Source of the DNA: Echiichthys vipera
Lineage: Eukaryota > Chordata > Actinopteri > Perciformes > Trachinidae
Reading direction: 5' to 3'
Assembly (NCBI GenBank): GCA_963691815.1
Contig: OY829654.1
Coordinates: 28,159,188 to 28,223,187, forward strand
Length of the DNA stretch: 64,000 nt
Part shown: one piece after another, positions 12,526 through 26,145 of the stretch
Position numbering within the stretch: position 1 is the first letter of the stretch
Layout: the number at the start of each line of letters is the position of its first letter
Notes under the pieces: model-generated
Databases searched by the model: none
What the model was told of the DNA's origin: nothing
The model's input: only the letters and a program-made list of their open reading frames with translations
Position numbers and translations under genes: made by a program

Positions 12526-14689
12526 CATGAGGAACTGCTGGCAGTCAGATTTGTTTTTCATATGCTACTATGGCAATAATATGTTTTGAGTTGTTGAGGT
12601 CGGATGACATCTGCTCAAATAAACCAAGCAAATGATTGACTGAACTCTAAAGATAGCTAATTCTCCCAATTGTTCATTTAGTATTGTTGCTTGGGTGGCC
12701 TTGCCAACATGTGTGGGAGCTTTATTTGTGAAGTGTATTGAATTTTACAATTACTTTGTAATTTGTCGTTCTCTTAACCCCATACATCTAACAACACATA
12801 TGCAAATGTATAAGATGTATCTACTTTTTGTTTTTTGTGGCCAGATTGCGGTAAATTAGTGATTCTTACGTATTCATTTTAAATACTTATAATGATAAAT
12901 CACAGGTTTAATGGCAAATGCTTTTCAATAATAATGTACTTTTTGTCTAATTGCTGTCTACTTGCTGTCTAATCAAACAGACAGAATTTTGTTCCTCCAC
13001 TATTTAAAGCAGAGCTCTTGATAGTCTGTTCATTCAGTGCCGTAGTAAATTTCTATGATTAAGGTGTGGTGCGGCTGACTACATCTGCACATTGTTCTAC
13101 TACTCCCTACTCTCCCTTTCACATACACATGCGCTCAATTACCTTGTTCTACAAAAGCCACTACAAGGGAGTGTTAGTGGCCTGAGTCCATCAAGCCGGA
13201 GGGGAATTCTACTAGACTGAATAAAGGGAATGTTATGATGATTGCCACACCTTTAGATGAATTAACAGGATTCACTGCAAGGACCAGGTTAACTACCATG
13301 AGTCCAACGTTCACTCTGTGAAGGACTTGTAGCCTATCCTTGAAAAAGTCTGATCTCAATCCAACTGAACATACATTTCTCTGGCTGAAAACCTGAACTG
13401 AAGGATAAAATCCCACTAATGTGCACAAAGTGAAAATGCATGCACCGTATGTCTGGTACAGAGCACCGAAACCACCATACAGTGAAGAGATGACAAAAAT
13501 GTGTAACTGTCTTATGCAAGCCGTGAAAGCATCTGCAAACATTCTGACAGTGTGCCATTCATTGAGATACACCTCTCTACAACTCTAATCTTTTGCAACC
13601 ACACCCAGTACTACAATAGCCAGAGGGCAAACTGGCACAGTGGAGACAAAGCTGAACTTGAAGATGGCAGTGCAGAACAAGAGCCTAACATATTCCTTTT
13701 CTGCCTTCATTGAAAAGCAAAATTAGGGTAGATCTGTGCGTGCATGGGTTATTTTATTGGAATTAGTCACATTACGGTCATCCGTGCATGTCTGTATGTG
13801 TGCAATGGTGAATGGTTAATACATAAGACCAGCTTCAAAGCAGTGACTGTTAATGAGAGCTGGGAAAGAATAACCACACCCTGGCAACAATACCTGCATC
13901 CTGAAAACACTGCTGCAGTCACTCCCTTGTATACTGTTTATAGTGATGTACTTAACTCTGACGTTGGCTACAACTGTTCCTTGGAACAGGTAAGTAGTGC
14001 CCTACCACAGTCTGTCTGGAGGCCAAAGCAGGTCATGTCAGCATCAGTAGTCTATAATACACATTTATGAAAAATATTTCACTCCATACTATTAACTGTA
14101 TAATTGAGATGGATATAGTTAGAGTACTAGCTTGAGATTCCATTTTGGCTGTCGCCATCTTAGTTCTTTTAAACCGGATCTCACCATATTTGGACAAAAG
14201 GACGGGATTGCAGAGGAGCTAAGCAGTGTCAGCCGGTTTTCCGCTGACATTTCAAGGACGCAGCGCTAAGCCACATCTTAAAGCTTTTCAGCAGGTTGAC
14301 GCTACTCATTCAGTGGACTTTTTCTGTCAAGTGAGCTAGCTAGCACTAGCTAGCAGACATTAGCCTTGTTAGCAAGGTGCAACTGCACGCTGACCAAGAC
14401 ATTTTCAGGTTTTAATGTGCATATGTTTCTCTAAACCTACTCTTTCGCTAGCACAGTGACCTGTCAACCAAAGGTTTTTATTGTACCCTAAAGCATCCTC
14501 TGTTTTATTGTCTATTTTCTCTAAATGGGAACATAATTTACGAAAATGAACATCATGCTGTATTGAAGAAGGCTTGAAACTAGAGATTGAGACCATTAAT
14601 TCATTTGTAATTACTGGTAATAAATCAAGTGAGACGTAGGGTCATTTTCGATTGACTTTGGCACACTGTGGGCCTCAGGACCCGCCTCG
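12526..14689. other. intergenic, no recognised feature
   Basis: No gene or confident repeat seen. A short palindromic GCTAGC-rich patch is at about 14334-14354. Confidence 0.45.
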
Positions 14690-15995
14690 TGAGGATGAAG
14701 ATTTTGCCTAAGAAAGAGAAAGGATTGAGACCTAAGAGATGGCTCATGGATGAAAAGGATGATATGAATCATGAAGTGTTCTCTGCCTTATGTCTACGCC
14801 CTCTTGTGACATTTAAATGTGAGCACCAATACCACCCAGAACCACCTATTGTTGCCGAATCCGTTGTAATCAACCCCTCATTAGTATTGGATGTTTTTGA
14901 TAAAGATACATGCCTTCCCTGACAAACACTCAATGCTCAAAAAGCAGGTCCAACGATCTTATGTCATCAACTAAGTGGAGAGAGCAATGGAGAGCATTAG
15001 AGCCCAGTGTCAAAGAGGTCAACCTTGAGCATCCTGATGTAAAACTCCTTCTCAGGGAGTGGAAAAGGTTCAAACTCAGAGAAAATGTACTGTACAGGAG
15101 GTGGATCAACCGAAGCGACCCAGTCTATCAATAAGTCTTACCAGAGCGATTTAGAAAAGGAGCACATCTGGCCAAGGATGGCCAAAGCCAATGAGGAAAA
15201 GTACAAAAAGTGTGAACGCTGTTTCTGGTCTGGATGGATAATCTATCTCTTGAGCCTGACAACAGAGATACAAGAAATATCAAGTTATGATGTTATTTGC
15301 TGTTCACTATGGTTTCCCCAGCTGCCTGCTCAGCGACCAAGGTAGAGACTTTGAATCAAAGAAGAACGCTGCACACTGATTAAAGCAGATAAAGTTCGCA
15401 CCACTCCGTATCATCCCTGTGGGAATCAGAACAATTGTATCGGACACTCCTGGTTATGACAGGGACCCTGGAAGAGCAGGACGAATACCATTGTAGGGAC
15501 ATTGTCAAGCCTTTGGTCCACACATATAATTGCACATGAAATGACACAACAAACTTTCTTATGAACTACTGTAGTCTGCCAATTGACCTTGTCCTTGGAA
15601 TCTGCCCTGATATGGGAAACCACAGCACCCGCTCAGGGTATAGTAAAGGCCTTGATCAATACCTGCAAGAGATTTAATCACTAGCTAGAAAATGGGTGAG
15701 AATAACAAGGCTAGGTTTGATTGGAGTCAGGGCAGCAGAGCTTTTTAAAGGGGGTTTGAGTCTTGGTAAAAATGTGAATATCAGAGGAAAACATAAATTG
15801 CAGACAGGTGGGAACCAAAAACTCCATGTCATTGTCAAATGGATCAAAGAGAGCCCTGTCTATGTGGTTAGAGCTGAAACAGGAGAACCACATCACACTC
15901 TGCGAGGAGATCGCCGTTTGCCGTGTGGTTCCTGTCTGCAAAAGAGGAAGAGGAAAATCATTCCCACAATGATAAACCAGGAAAAATGGAGCTGA
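14690..15995 (+). pseudogene. Ty3/gypsy retrotransposon pol remnant (integrase region)
   Basis: Broken frames in the correct order show Ty3/gypsy pol pieces. At about 14975-15131 is the region before the integrase zinc-binding part (EWKRFKLRENVLYRRW). At about 15302-15360 is an integrase core piece (VHYGFPSCLLSDQGRDFES) with the second catalytic Asp context. Further on is a degraded LEEQDEY...HTYNCT stretch. At about 15770-15940 is the C-terminal piece (NIRGKHKLQTGG...ESPVYVVRAETGE). Several stops and frame changes separate these parts. No LTRs were found, so it is an old internal fragment. Confidence 0.75.
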
Positions 15996-16109
15996 GGAAC
16001 ATGAGAGGAATGTTTTTCCCTTGTTCTCAAGTCAGTGGTCACATTACCAGTCTAAATGAATGCTGAATCTAGAATCTGAGAAAACCTAAAATCAGATTTC
16101 CTGGCTACG

Positions 16110-16527
16110 TGGTCTCATGGGAGGGCGTATAAATAGCATGCCACTTTTCATGACTTTCATGACTTTTCGCGTGCATGTCTACGCATATTAAGCTTTTCGC
16201 GTGTCATTTAACCCCCGTTGTTCCCCAGGGTTAGGGTTAGGGTTAGGGCATTTCAGCCATCCTTCACATGAAATATTGATTTAAAAACAACCCTCTGACA
16301 GAAAGCTCCACCACTTCGTATTTCTCCGCAAGGTGGCGGAGAAATACGAACACGTTTTCCCTCAATGACATTTGTGCGTGAAATGACAACGCCATCTCTG
16401 CACTATACAAGTCAATTGAGACTACATGGAGTGAAATGACACGCGAAAATCATGACCTGCGTTGTAATTATACGCAAGATGGCTTGAGAGAAATAGCGTG
16501 TCATTCACACGCCTTTTGGTGAGACCA
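16110..16527. mobile_element. terminal-inverted-repeat element with hairpin and TTAGGG units
   Basis: The left end reads TGGTCTCATGGGAGGGCGT. The right end, reverse-complemented, reads TGGTCTCACCAAAAGGCGT (14 of 19 matching). Inside are three tandem TTAGGG units (16231-16248). There is also a perfect 15-bp inverted repeat, ttcgtatttctccgc at 16315-16329 against 16336-16350. Repeated phrases such as 'gcgtgtcatt' occur near both ends. It has no coding potential, so it is a MITE-like element of unknown superfamily. No clear target-site duplication is seen. Confidence 0.55.
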
Positions 16528-18483
16528 GGCTGTTCCTGGATACTTGATGAGCATATATACCTCACTGAAAGGTTACATAAAAGGGTTAACCTTACACCAG
16601 GTGGATCCAGTCATCCGCAGAGGACAACAAAGTAACTAACATGTAATAAACAACTAAGAGAACGTCTCAGAATGTTTATTTACTTGTAATTGCAGTTGTG
16701 GTATATAATGTGTAAGGGCTGCGAAACATGCAGGAACATCAAGTATGAATACCTACACTCCTATAGGCAGACTTGCTGGATGACACCTTTGCTTTTTTTT
16801 AGGATTATATAACTCTAACCACCTCAGGCACTCTGAAAAGCATGTTCCACATCATAAATCCTACTGCATATGTCCTGACACTGCATGGAATTTAATGTGA
16901 ACACACTACAGATGGCTAACTTCACATAACACGGGACCAATGTTCTGTACGTTGAGTTTCAAATGAACAAATACATCCTGTCAGCTTGTTACTGTTAGCA
17001 CCATGGCTAACATTATTGCTCGCAGTGGGACTACTTTGCAAAGCAAGAAACAACCCTAAGGATCTTAAGTCTACTTGAGAATAGCTACTGGATGTTATTT
17101 TGTTGAGTTTTAAGTAATCACAGTACTATTGTTGACAGTGTGGAAGGCAATAAAGAGTTGGCTGTCTTTATAGACTGTATGGTTCAACTAAGGATAGTGT
17201 TATTATTTGATTACCGTCATAAGTACAGGCACAGCTCAAGCGCTTTTCTCTTCCTTTGTTCCATAAAGCATTGCGTCAATTTCCTGGGAGGTCATACCCA
17301 CAATATAGGGAACCTAAATCAATCCAAGCAATCCAAACAGTGGCGGTGTCATTTCATCGTGCAATCAACATTTACTTCCTAATGGTAAGTTAAAACAGAA
17401 AAGTTGTCTATTGCCACTGTAATGTACCCCATTATGAGTTGGAGAGGAACTCATGCTCTGTGTACCTGCTGACTCTTAGAGCATGAGGCAACTTGCCACA
17501 GTTCAGCTGTTATATAATACATTTTCTCATCATTGGCAGCTTCAGAATCAAACTACTCCCTAGATCAGGCTGATTTTTTTTTACCCATGAGAGTAGATCT
17601 ACACGTCTGATGGGGCACACACCTACCTGCATACCTGGCACAGATTATTTCAGTAACATTTAAGTATCACGTAGCAATTCCAGCATTCTCTGTCCAGCTT
17701 AGCTTTGATAGTGCCTCACTGTGGCTTATTGTTTTCATTAAAGGGTGTCACTGTGTCACTCCCTAAAATAGCTGAAGGTAATTTATGTGACATCCTCAAA
17801 GGTACAGTATGCATACGGTCCAGACTGAATGAATGCGGTTGGATGGGGCTGGTGACATATTTGTTTTATTAAAGTTCACCTGCTTGAAACACAAAATGTT
17901 TGCCAATAATAAGATAAGAACAACAGCCTTATGTTGGTTGTGTGCAACCTGAAGTATAAAGATCGATCTGGCTTTTATTGTTAAGCTCTACTGTAAGTGA
18001 AGATGACCGACAATGCACCCAACTCCTGCAATGTAGTTGAACTAACTCCAACAGCAACAACAACCAAAAAAGTTATCATACTGTAAATTGTCATATGAGA
18101 CGGGGAAATTAAACCATTGACTGTTTTAAAGCACACACTTTAAAGATTGCGTGCAACCAGTATGTCTTACCACAATAAGTGCAATGTAAGACATGAAAAA
18201 TAGCATTCTCTTTTTATCCACACAGTGATTTTAGGTATGCATTAGCACATGAAAACATAACATTATCCTAAAATGAGTACCTCCATTGTTAGCTAATAGC
18301 TGGCTATTTGTCTTACCACTTCTATAACCATGCATTGCTCTCATCAAAGCTTCAGCTAAGATTCAGTGCTCTGCCCCTTCACCTTCACCGACATGACCAG
18401 TCAGTGGACATTTGGGAGGTGGGCTGAAATGCTTGATGGGCGTGGTTTCAGTGCCCCAGCAGTAACTACTGCTTAGTTATCAT
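16528..18483. other. intergenic, no recognised feature
   Basis: No motif-bearing open frame or repeat recognised in this AT-rich stretch. Confidence 0.45.
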
Positions 18484-18598
18484 GATTTTGAAACCTTATT
18501 TTCTTAAACTTGGCAATGTTTTAATTCATTCAAATCTGACTGGGTGGTTAATAACACCTTTTTTCTGTAGTGTGACAAACTCATATCCCACTTTGGTC
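18484..18598 (+). repeat. dispersed repeat C, copy 1
   Basis: It shares a long approximate match with 52588-52700: 'gattttgaaaccttattt', 'attcattcaaat', 'tggttaataa' and 'ttttctgtagtgtgacaa' in the same order and spacing. The second copy lies beside a THAP-domain fragment, so this may be the end of a THAP-type DNA transposon. Confidence 0.6.
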
Positions 18599-18610
18599 AT
18601 TACTTGGTCA

Positions 18611-18652
18611 TTCTTCTTCTTCTTCTTCTTCTTCTTCTTCTTCTTCTTCTTC
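18611..18652 (+). repeat. (TTC)n microsatellite
   Basis: About 14 uninterrupted TTC units, just 3' of repeat C copy 1. Confidence 0.95.
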
Positions 18653-19174
18653 ATTACTTTCGGCAGACTTCATCATAAACATGTAAACAAAGAACATGAG
18701 CCGTGTTTTTCAAATTTCAAGTGAATAGTTAAAATGTTGCTAAAAAAGAAATGTAAATTAGGTTTGTTTTCCATCAACTGGTTTGGAGCAAATAAATTAG
18801 GCTACAGCATAGTTTGTTTAGAAGTTGCAGCTCTAGGCTATGCGTGGCTTTAATCTGACAGTTAACAGAGTTGTTTTTGTAAATGGCTTTCAGAGTGGAA
18901 GGCAATGAAAGAATTTCATTGTTCAGGGGAACTTTGTCTATCTGCGCATATGACAATTTCTAGCCAGGAACAAAAAGTCACCGTGGCCATCTAACCTAAT
19001 TACAAGAAAATGGAGAAAGGTTTTCACCTCAGAAAGATGAAACTGATGCTCCAACTGCTGAGAGTTCCTTTTTAGCAGATGGCATGTACGCTTAGCACTT
19101 TTCCAAATATGCCTCGCCCTGACCCACACCCTCCGGGAATTCAACCTGCAGTCAGCACAGTAGATACTTTATAC

Positions 19175-19387
19175 CAGGGGTAGGCAATTCCGGTCCTGGA
19201 GAGCCACTGTCCTGCATGTTTTAGGTTTCTCCCTACCCTAACACACCTGAGTCTAACAATAATCAAACTGTGACGAGCATCAGCTGCTTGATAACGAGCA
19301 GAGCATTAGACTCAGGCGTGTTAGAGCAGAGAGAAACCTAAAACATGCAGGACAGTGGCTCTCCAGGACCGGAACTGCCTACCCCTG
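19175..19387. mobile_element. hAT-type palindromic MITE, copy 1
   Basis: A 213-bp element that is almost one long inverted repeat. It begins CAGGGGTAGGCAATTCCGG and ends with the near-complement ...CTACCCCTG. The flanks ctttatac and atttataa look like a diverged 8-bp duplication, the hAT hallmark. The inner phrase cctgcatgttttaggttt is shared with the element at 33318-33479. Confidence 0.8.
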
Positions 19388-22074
19388 ATTTATAACAATC
19401 ATTTAATACAATACCAGGCTTCAGTTATAATGCTCACCCATCGTGTGGCACATTTTACTGTGTTTTAATAACTGGCATTGTAACTGGTATGTTCCGCATG
19501 CCACCTTGTCGGTGCCCTTGTCAGTTTCGTTCTCACATCCCTGTATGCAATTCTATCCCAAACACAAAACATCCTACTACAAAATTAGATATTATGACAC
19601 CAAACGGTGAATTACAAAGAATTGCAGGACGGGTTGCGATCATTTTGACGCTGTTTATTTTAATGAATTGTTTTGGAAAGGACAAAAATTGGAAAGTATA
19701 TGTGCTGCAGAGACTGTTAGGCAATGCGACTTGTCACAAACCGAAAACTCAAAACTCTAGTCCCATCCAACACTTTATCTCGCTCCTTTTTATGAGCAGT
19801 AATCTCTGGCTTATCATACACCTTAAAATAGTCATGTTTGATTGATTTATGGTCAGTTTGGATTTCTGCTTTCACCACCCAAGCTCTATGTCAAGGCTTG
19901 GTTTCCTGGGGCAGCTTATGGACCAGCTCTGTCAGAACAGGATGCCAAACACCTCAAGCTACAACCACACCTTTATGCATATCTGAAATGATTGCACAGA
20001 TTTTCTCACTCTCCTTTTCTCCTCCAATCATAAATGATTCCAGTCATTCGCCTCTGGTCAGATGTCAGAGAGATTTAATTACAGGTAGTGAGCAATTAAC
20101 TGCATGCCACTGGAGTCCCCTTTTCTAGGTGGGTAGCCCTTCAGTTATACTGAAGCTTATGTCTTAAATGCCACAGCTGACACTAACGATTAGGTTTATG
20201 CAACCTGTTCTCATCCCTACTTTTCATTTACAGCCTCTTTTCTTAGGACCCTCTGGCGTTACTTGTCAACACACTGGGTAGCAATGCACATCCAACACAC
20301 GGTTAGTGTTCAACAAAATGACCTGGTTAGGTTTAGACAACAACAAAATAACTTGTACAGGGTTAAGAAAAGTTTGTGGCTGGGGTAAAAAAAAAAAAAA
20401 AAAGTTTTGTAATGTAACTACAGTGATGCACAAACGCATGGAAGAGACACAAACACCAAAGACTGTAGCAAAATCATAGTATTTGATCAAATTGGGGATG
20501 AGATCAGGCTAGTTTATGTTGAATGACATATTTATACCCAAGATTTTGTTCGTATGACGTAGCTCTATCAAATGGAGAATCTCACAATGTGGTGTATAAT
20601 TTCATATAATTAGAGAATTTGAAAGCTCTGAACTAAAAGTCTGGAGTGTGGAGTGACTACAGGCATCCTGCTTTAGCTTGAGTCAGTATGAAGGACCACA
20701 AGTCAGGACTGGCACCACAGAGGTTGTGCTCTTTCCAAAGTGACTCTAGATCACACTCAAACTCTTATATGCTGTGTACATTTTCAGATTGAACTGCCAG
20801 TGATGATGGATTAAACCAGGGATGGTTGATGCTGGTTGTTGTTATTTTAGGGATGTAGAGTAGGTCTTCATGTTCTTTCAATCCCTGTCATGGGAACTAA
20901 ACCCTACTAATGCCTTATAAAACAAAGCATTTTTTTCTTTTGAAGCAGAGATTATCGACATCACCTTCTGTCATTTTGCAACAGCAGACAAACACGAATG
21001 GCGAACACTAAATCTTATGTTGCTTGTCAGGAACAAAATGCACTATCATTTCAGAGATTGTACCGTTCCTTAAAGTGCTGGGCACTTTAACACTAGACTT
21101 ATTCTTGCAAAGCATCCTATTATGTCCCATTTATCACTGGTGCAGTTATTCATGCAATGGAATCCTGTCTGAGGTTTAAAAGGCTATTGTCTTTATTGAA
21201 AGCACCCTTAGCTAAAACACCCTCAGTAGGAAGTCAATAGTTGAGAAGTTGAAACAAAGTGAGTCAGATATCCATCCAGGTGTTTCCTACACCTGGATAT
21301 CTGAGATTTCACTGTGATAGTGAAGCAGCGTTGCTGTCAGCTCCAGGTGAGATCCCAGTTGTAGCTTGTGTCCCCACACAACCGGTTTGGGTTGCTGTTC
21401 TTTCACATTGGTGTTGGTTTGGAATCAGCGTCTTTCATTTCTGATTTACGCCTCCACACCCTTTCACACCCATACACACACCCACAAACATGCACCAACA
21501 GTACCAATGCAGACTGTTCTGCATGATCTTTCTCCCCTCGATCTGAAAAGAATCACTATAACAGACTATTAAAGATGACAAGAGATTGACTTCCACTATT
21601 CACTGCTATGAGATGAACAGCCTTTGCATGAAGACCTTTACCTGTAACTTTCCTTTTTTCTTATTGCTTGGGAGTCATATGTGACTTGTAAAATATTTGG
21701 CACGTTACGCGGATGCCTTGCCTCAACCTGCTTTCTGCTGGCAGTAGTGAAAACAAGCTTTGCCTGCGGGCACCAATCAGCAAAGAGCACCACCTGTAAT
21801 AACTGTGTTGGGTGAGTCAGTCTTTAAAATGACAATGAAGTACTGAGAATCAACCTCTGCAGCACTTTACCTCAGAAGACTATTGAAGAGGTGCCTTCAT
21901 TTACAATGATGTTGAGATCATTCTTCTTCTTCTTCTTCTTCTTGAGATGTAAAACATTGCTTGCAAACAAAAAAGTAACTAATAAAACAACAATGTAGGG
22001 AAAAAAAGAAATCATAGAATCCAAGTTTAAGTCATTTTACAGGTTACAGGATCTTTTCTGCGAGTGAGAAATAA
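19388..22074. other. intergenic, mostly unassigned
   Basis: At 20320-20400 there is a short 'ggttaggtttagacaacaac' repeat unit like that at 45225-45430, followed by an A run. A (TTC)n run is at 21920-21942. No gene was seen. Confidence 0.45.
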
Positions 22075-22270
22075 TAATGGATGGATTGGATTTATATAGC
22101 ACCTTCCTCAGTACTCAAGGCACTTTACAGAGTCCAGCTTCCATTCATTCACACAGACCTACATGGTGGTGGTAAACTACGATAGTAGTCACAACCGCCC
22201 TGGGGCAGACTGACAAAGGCGTGGCTGCTAATCAGCGCCTACGGCCCCTGCGACCACCTCGTCAAACATA
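22075..22270 (+). repeat. dispersed fish repeat ('ggatttatatagca...cactttaca' type)
   Basis: It opens with 'ggatttatatagcaccttcc' and 'aaggcactttacagag' and continues with a 'ccattcattcacacagacc' section. This is a form seen at many fish loci. The superfamily is not assigned. Confidence 0.5.
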
Positions 22271-23035
22271 CAGCAGTCATACACATTAGTTGTTTCCACT
22301 AGCCCTATAGAGTGGCCGCTCGGAAGGTTTCAGGGCACGCCCTTTCAAATGGCCGTTCACTCGCCATTACAAAAAAAAGGCCCAAAAGGGATTTACAATC
22401 TCCGGAGGTGACGTAGCACTCTGAATGGGTTTCGATTGCCAGCAATCAGCTGATCAGCGTTACAGCGCGCACCGTGAACAATAAGGAAGAGACGCCAAGA
22501 TGGTGCAGAGGTGGAGGAGCAGAGCAAACCAACATGGCCCGGACCTCTACGTCAGTCCATCTATAGATAACTCTACTCTATAGATAACTCTCAATTTTTT
22601 CATTTCTACTGCTTTGCCGTTTTTCAAAAATGGTCCGGGTTGTTGTGACATTAGGACTACCTCACATCCCGCTTTGCACGTCACATCCTGCCTAGCTTTA
22701 TCCAATCAGCAATCAGGGATATCTCAGGGGACAAAAGAGGCCCTGAAATACACAATAGTTGTAGTTTTACTTAAGGTGGCCTGTATTATTCACAACATCA
22801 ACTTATGTACATTTCCTGCGCTGCGTTCTTCTACACCACTGGATAAAAGTGTCTGCTCTACTTCACCGTGTTGTTGTGGAGTCTGTACGACCACACGTCA
22901 CATAGAGGTGGCAGCATCTGTATTAAAGCTTATTAAAGTTAAATATACATATATTTAACCTTTCTTATATTTATATAAAATTGGTTGTTGTGAATCGTAC
23001 CATTTGGGTGACATTTAAATTACGTTGTACTACGT
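22271..23035. other. unassigned intergenic DNA
   Basis: GC-richer than the surroundings and probably old repeat material. No terminal repeats or coding motifs could be defined. Confidence 0.4.
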
Positions 23036-23350
23036 GCAATAGGGTCGCTGGTTCAAGTCCCTGTGTGGACCATGTATGGAGCGTGGACTGGTGGCTGGAG
23101 AGGTGCCAGTTCATCTCCTGGGCATTGCCGAGGTGCTGTTGAGCAAGCGACTGAACCCCCAACTACTCAGGGCGCCGGTCACTGGCAGCCCCCTCGCTCT
23201 ACCATCTCACCTTAATTGCATATATAGGTCCTGTCTGTGCATGTGTGTATTTCGGGCCTGTGTGTGTAACATGATTTATAATAAGAGTGAAAAAATTTAA
23301 TTTCCCCGTTGAGGGATAAATAAAGTAATTCTTCTTCTTCTTCTTTCTTC
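23036..23350 (+). mobile_element. tRNA-derived SINE, copy 2 (5' truncated)
   Basis: It matches copies at 1341-1680 (reverse) and 44699-45046 from just before the B box (GGTTCAAGTCC). It continues through the body and the 'tttccccgttgagggataaa' tail to a TTC run. The first part of the tRNA head, with the A box, is missing or diverged. Confidence 0.85.
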
Positions 23351-24670
23351 AATGACAGTAAAGAGATCCAGATTTCTCTGATTCTAAAAAAAAGGCAGAG
23401 AGAGAATCCTAGTTTAATAGAGGCAGTAGCAGGGTGATGATAGGCTAACGGCGTAGGTGTGTTTCTGAGCTATTGGAGAGATGGGATCAGCTGATGAGAA
23501 CAGCTGCTGACATGATTGACAGTCCCTGGTAAGGACAGCAGGGAAAATAATGAGTGACTATGTGTGAGAGGAGTGATTGGCAGTTTTAATGAGAAAATAA
23601 AACCCAAGTCTAAGCATGCAAAAGCATAGTCTTAATGGCTGAACTTATGGTTTCATTGTCACAGAGTATTTAGAAACTGCGGTATTAGTACCTTTACTCG
23701 TGTGAAGCGTCTGAGTACTTATTCCACCTCTGTTATGGGCAGAATGAGAAGAATGAGGCGCAGGGACTATCCTCGTACACTACAATGAGTGAAAGTTAAA
23801 TAGTCGTTGAACTGTTGTTTTTGGAACAGTCAGCTGATGCAAATAAAATAACACCTGTCACCGACAGTCATCACAACATGTGAAGTGAATAAAACCTGTT
23901 TGTGCCTCCTGTTTGCTTTTCATATACACTTGAGCAAATGTGTGGGAAATATTTACACTTTAAGATTGTTACAGCACAAAGAAGTCTTGATACAACATAC
24001 ATACAGTACAAGTGTGAAGGGTGTGTTTTACGATGTAGCCTTCGTAAAAACATCACAGGTTCAATGAGGTTGTAGAGCTTACATGTATAATTTTTTTTTA
24101 GGGTGGATACTATAAGGCCTGCACCCTCAGCCACACTGAGTACTTTAGAAGTTCACTGGGTAGTCTTACGAAGCCGCACGCCTCAGAACGCCTCATAATG
24201 CCTCATAACGCCTCACAGCTACATGGAGACCACTGAGCTGACAGATGGCTAAAAATAAGTATATAGCCAAAATTATTTCAGTGGTTTTAGTCATTGCACA
24301 ATTACTACAATGTGTAGTAAAACCATGTGTCCCACTGGTCTAAACTCAGCTATTATGCAACATCTCAACTTGATAAGTTCAACTGTGAACTATTGTTGTA
24401 GTCATAAAAATAATAGGCTGGCTCTTTTGTTTGTCTTTACCGTGGTGCCCCTTTCAAAATGATATTATCTAAAGATGAGCCAGACGAACAAGTGAACTTT
24501 AAAGAGGCATTACCACAGTGCAAACTCAAACAACCGCTGTAAAGTTACATAACCATCGTTGTATGAAGACACAGGGAGGGGGCTGACGTAATGTTGGGCA
24601 CCTCCAAAACCTTTGTTTCACATCATGCATTTCTGCCGTGTTTGGAAAAAGATGCTTGTTGACTGAGAAG
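23351..24670. other. intergenic, no gene
   Basis: No coding motif seen. A tiny minisatellite-like run of 'cgcctcataa'-type units lies at about 24177-24221. Confidence 0.45.
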
Positions 24671-25051
24671 TGTGAGAAATAACCAAAGATGACCTACCTT
24701 ATTTATCTATGATTGTAAATCCTTGATTAGCATAACAGTCAAGCTGAGAATGAGTGCTGGGGGATTGTGGATAGGAGTCACATGGGGATTGCAAATGGTG
24801 ACAAAAGGGGGGTCGTAAATACTGATAACTTCCACGGGGGCCATAAACATGGGGTAGTGTCTTTTGTTTATTCTAATGTCATTGTGTTTGTAAGATGCTT
24901 TGATCTGACTTGTATATCTGCTGAAGAAATTTGGAGACAGGGAGAGATGGTAGGACACCCGGTGTTGGTAGGACCGCTCTCCTGTCTGCAGCAGTATTTA
25001 GTAAAGATATGATTTGAGAAACACTGAGGACTCCAGAGAATTTCTTTCACA
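24671..25051 (+). repeat. 5' LTR of the endogenous retrovirus
   Basis: It starts TGTGAGAAATAACC and ends ...CA two bases before the primer-binding-site-like TGGCGAC. The first 191 bp are identical to 31013-31203 by eye. The remaining 190 bp have no partner because the 3' copy is truncated. Confidence 0.8.
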
Positions 25052-25053
25052 TT

Positions 25054-25071
25054 TGGCGACGAGGATGGGAT
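25054..25071 (+). promoter_or_regulatory. retroviral primer binding site (putative)
   Basis: It reads tggcgacgaggatgggat, beginning with the TGG expected of a tRNA 3' CCA complement, 2 bp after the LTR. The first seven bases fit an arginine tRNA end, but the rest does not match well. The tRNA identity is therefore uncertain. Confidence 0.5.
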
Positions 25072-26145
25072 GGACGATCTGCTGATCAGGCCTGAGTCCT
25101 GACTGAAGGTTAAACCGGTAAGGAAAAATTCCGCTCCACCAAAGGAGGACAGGATTCCGCCTGATGTCAGGAATGGGTGCTGGACAGCAGACGCTCCATC
25201 CATTTTAAACGTGAGTACAGTGTATTTTAGATCATATCTCGTGTGTAATTTTGAAGACAAGCTTCATTTACTTGTGGGGTTTTTGAAGCTCAGAAGAAGG
25301 TGTGTGTAAACCTAGGCGACAGTTCGAGAACCTGTGTGTGGTCTGCTGTCAAGATATTCTGTAATTCCTGTGAGTTTGAATATAAGGTCCGACGAGTCTA
25401 TTTGTAGAGGTCGGACCGTCTTCATGTCCTTTGTGGTTTTGAAGACTAGTTTCATTTTCTGTGTGATTTTGAGGCTCTGAGAAGGCGAGGTATCCTAGGT
25501 GACAGTTCGAGACAATGTGGTCTGCTGTCTGATATTCTATAAATCCTGTAGGGTTGAATATCAAGGTCCAATGAGTCCCGTTTGGAGATTGGACCGTCTT
25601 CATATTTTCTGTGTAATTTTATTTTGTAGACTAGTTTAATAAAATATATATATATGCACTTAAAGCTATATAAGTGATGTTTTGAATAGACATAAATTAA
25701 TATAATGTATTGTGAGAGGTTGGTGCAACCTAACAAATGAGAGAAGTGTTTTGGAAAATACACAAGCATTTAGGTAAAAAAAAATAAATGATTTATGAAT
25801 CAGTTATTTAAAGGAGTAGAATTTTTTGAAATGCAAATATAATTTACACGAGGGTAGGGATTCCCAACTACAATAAAATGGGCGTATGAATGTGGTAAGA
25901 AAAATAAACTTTGTGGTAATTCACTTCAGTGTCTAAATATCCAGTTTGGATATTAAAGGGTGCGTTGCTCGTAACGAATGTGTTGTATAAACCACCTGGC
26001 TGAAAGGTTATCCGAAGTTAGTGGATGTGTGATTAGATCTAACCATCTTTGTATGGGAAGATCAGCGTGTGTGAAATAGTCTGAGTGATTGATAAGCCCA
26101 TTGAAAGTGAAAAAACACATCCGTTTAAGTGAATCAATAGACAAC

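Noticed and set aside
16231..16248. Chromosome end signal from TTAGGG repeats
   Set aside because: Only three units, embedded within a MITE-like element and far from any subtelomeric array.
24671..24861. LTR of only 191 bp
   Set aside because: The repeat shared by both copies stops at 'gtagtgtc' without a CA end or a following primer site. The 381-bp version ends in CA next to the TGG of the primer-binding site, so the 3' copy is truncated.
26089..26145. Upstream start for the retroviral gag frame
   Set aside because: The frame is open, but the MGN start at 26146 has the myristoylation context expected of a matrix protein.
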